Positions 63,543 through 64,000 of a DNA stretch of 64,000 nt are shown here, in pieces. The DNA comes from Cryptomeria japonica (Eukaryota; Streptophyta; Pinopsida; Cupressales; Cupressaceae). The stretch is taken from contig NC_081409.1 of assembly GCF_030272615.1 (NCBI RefSeq), forward strand, positions 475,995,573 to 476,059,572, read 5' to 3'. Each line of letters opens with the position of its first letter. Position 1 is the stretch's first letter. The position numbers and the translations under genes were made by a program. The notes under the pieces were generated by a model that was not told where the DNA came from, searched no databases, and saw only the letters and a list, made by a program, of their open reading frames with translations.

Positions 63543-63660
63543 TGTGTGTGTGAAAAGTGGATTTGTATCTGTATCTAGAATACACAACACTTCAATTAAG
63601 TCATTAGATGCATGGTTAGTAAATCAATAATCAATGAATAATAAACCATTATAAAGAGAC
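63543..63660 (-). repeat. Element E 5' LTR, first 118 bp before interruption
   Basis: It matches 52072-52189 with five differences, four of them transitions. The match stops exactly where TGTCATGCCC begins. Confidence 0.8.
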
Positions 63661-64000
63661 TGTCATGCCCAAACTTTTGGGCAAAACACAACCGACAATT
63701 TTTTTTTCCACTTCCATAATTTTAAACTATACATAAATATATATATGTATATTTAAAATACACATATGATTACATATACATTTATATATATATATATTTA
63801 TCTAATATACACTTATATATTTAAAGTGAGGTTTATCCCCCTTTTAGTTAAACATACCTAAATTTACCATGATACCATAAACCCCAATTCTGTTTTAATC
63901 ATTACAAAAAGCCTCTTTTATTTATTTATTTATTTTTTTATAGATTTGTTTTTAAAAAAGATTTTGTTTTGTAATAATATATTTTTTTTTTATAAAATAA
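63661..64000 (+). mobile_element. Start of another LTR-like insertion in E's 5' LTR
   Basis: It begins TGTCATGCCCAAACTTTTGG at the point where the LTR match breaks. GAGAC at 63656-63660 would be its left target duplication. Only 340 AT-rich bases are in the window, so its type and length cannot be told. Confidence 0.55.

Overview
This 64 kb window is plant nuclear DNA built almost wholly of nested, decayed LTR retrotransposons. I found no intact host gene, tRNA, rRNA or CRISPR array. Tat-type Ty3/gypsy pol with a second RNase H, tRNA-iMet-primed LTR elements, a plant mobile domain and a CACTA-like terminus all point to a land plant. Many ageing nested copies, premature stops and solo LTRs would suit a very large genome such as a gymnosperm's, but that is inference.

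Layout. (A) 1-5247 and 18523 to about 21 kb: a broken Tat-lineage Ty3/gypsy element, plus strand (PR, G-patch, RT, RNase H, second RNase H, integrase), then a tail with 30-bp tandem repeats, a polypurine tract and a 3' LTR from 20294. (B) 5248-18522 lies in A's tail: a pol-less Ty3-like element with LTRs of about 3.7 kb, a gag frame and a long acidic frame joined through a possible -1 frameshift heptamer. B's right LTR holds a 2162-bp solo LTR. 21-25.3 kb holds a (GA)n microsatellite, a tandem array with a period near 164 bp and the end of a minus-strand gag element (H). 25338-26340 is a truncated LTR plus the end of an internal region (G).

(C) 26822-39168, minus strand, is the best-preserved unit: two LTRs of about 928 bp, near-matching 5-bp target duplications, a tRNA-iMet primer site, a polypurine tract, a coiled-coil gag with four CCHC knuckles, and a protein of about 1,060 codons (ORF2) where pol should be. 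Two later insertions, 4322 bp and 1099 bp, sit in its LTRs. (F) 39169-42433 is a related minus-strand element truncated at C's boundary. 42440-43039 is a Ty3 integrase fragment ended by a CACTA-like terminus at 43040. (D) about 45218-52071 is a plus-strand relative of C with the same gag and ORF2; a 1533-bp solo LTR splits its gag and element E cuts its 3' end.

(E) 52072 to beyond 63660 is a minus-strand, pol-less Tat-like element with a truncated gag. On its antisense strand is a decayed plant-mobile-domain gene with a candidate TATA box and 5' intron. Another LTR begins at 63661 inside E's 5' LTR.

The most interesting material is the repeated gag + ORF2 design (C, D, F), the gag + acidic-frame design (B), and the antisense mobile-domain gene with its clustered TCGTATGACA motif (E). 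All three would depend on reverse transcriptase and integrase from autonomous elements.
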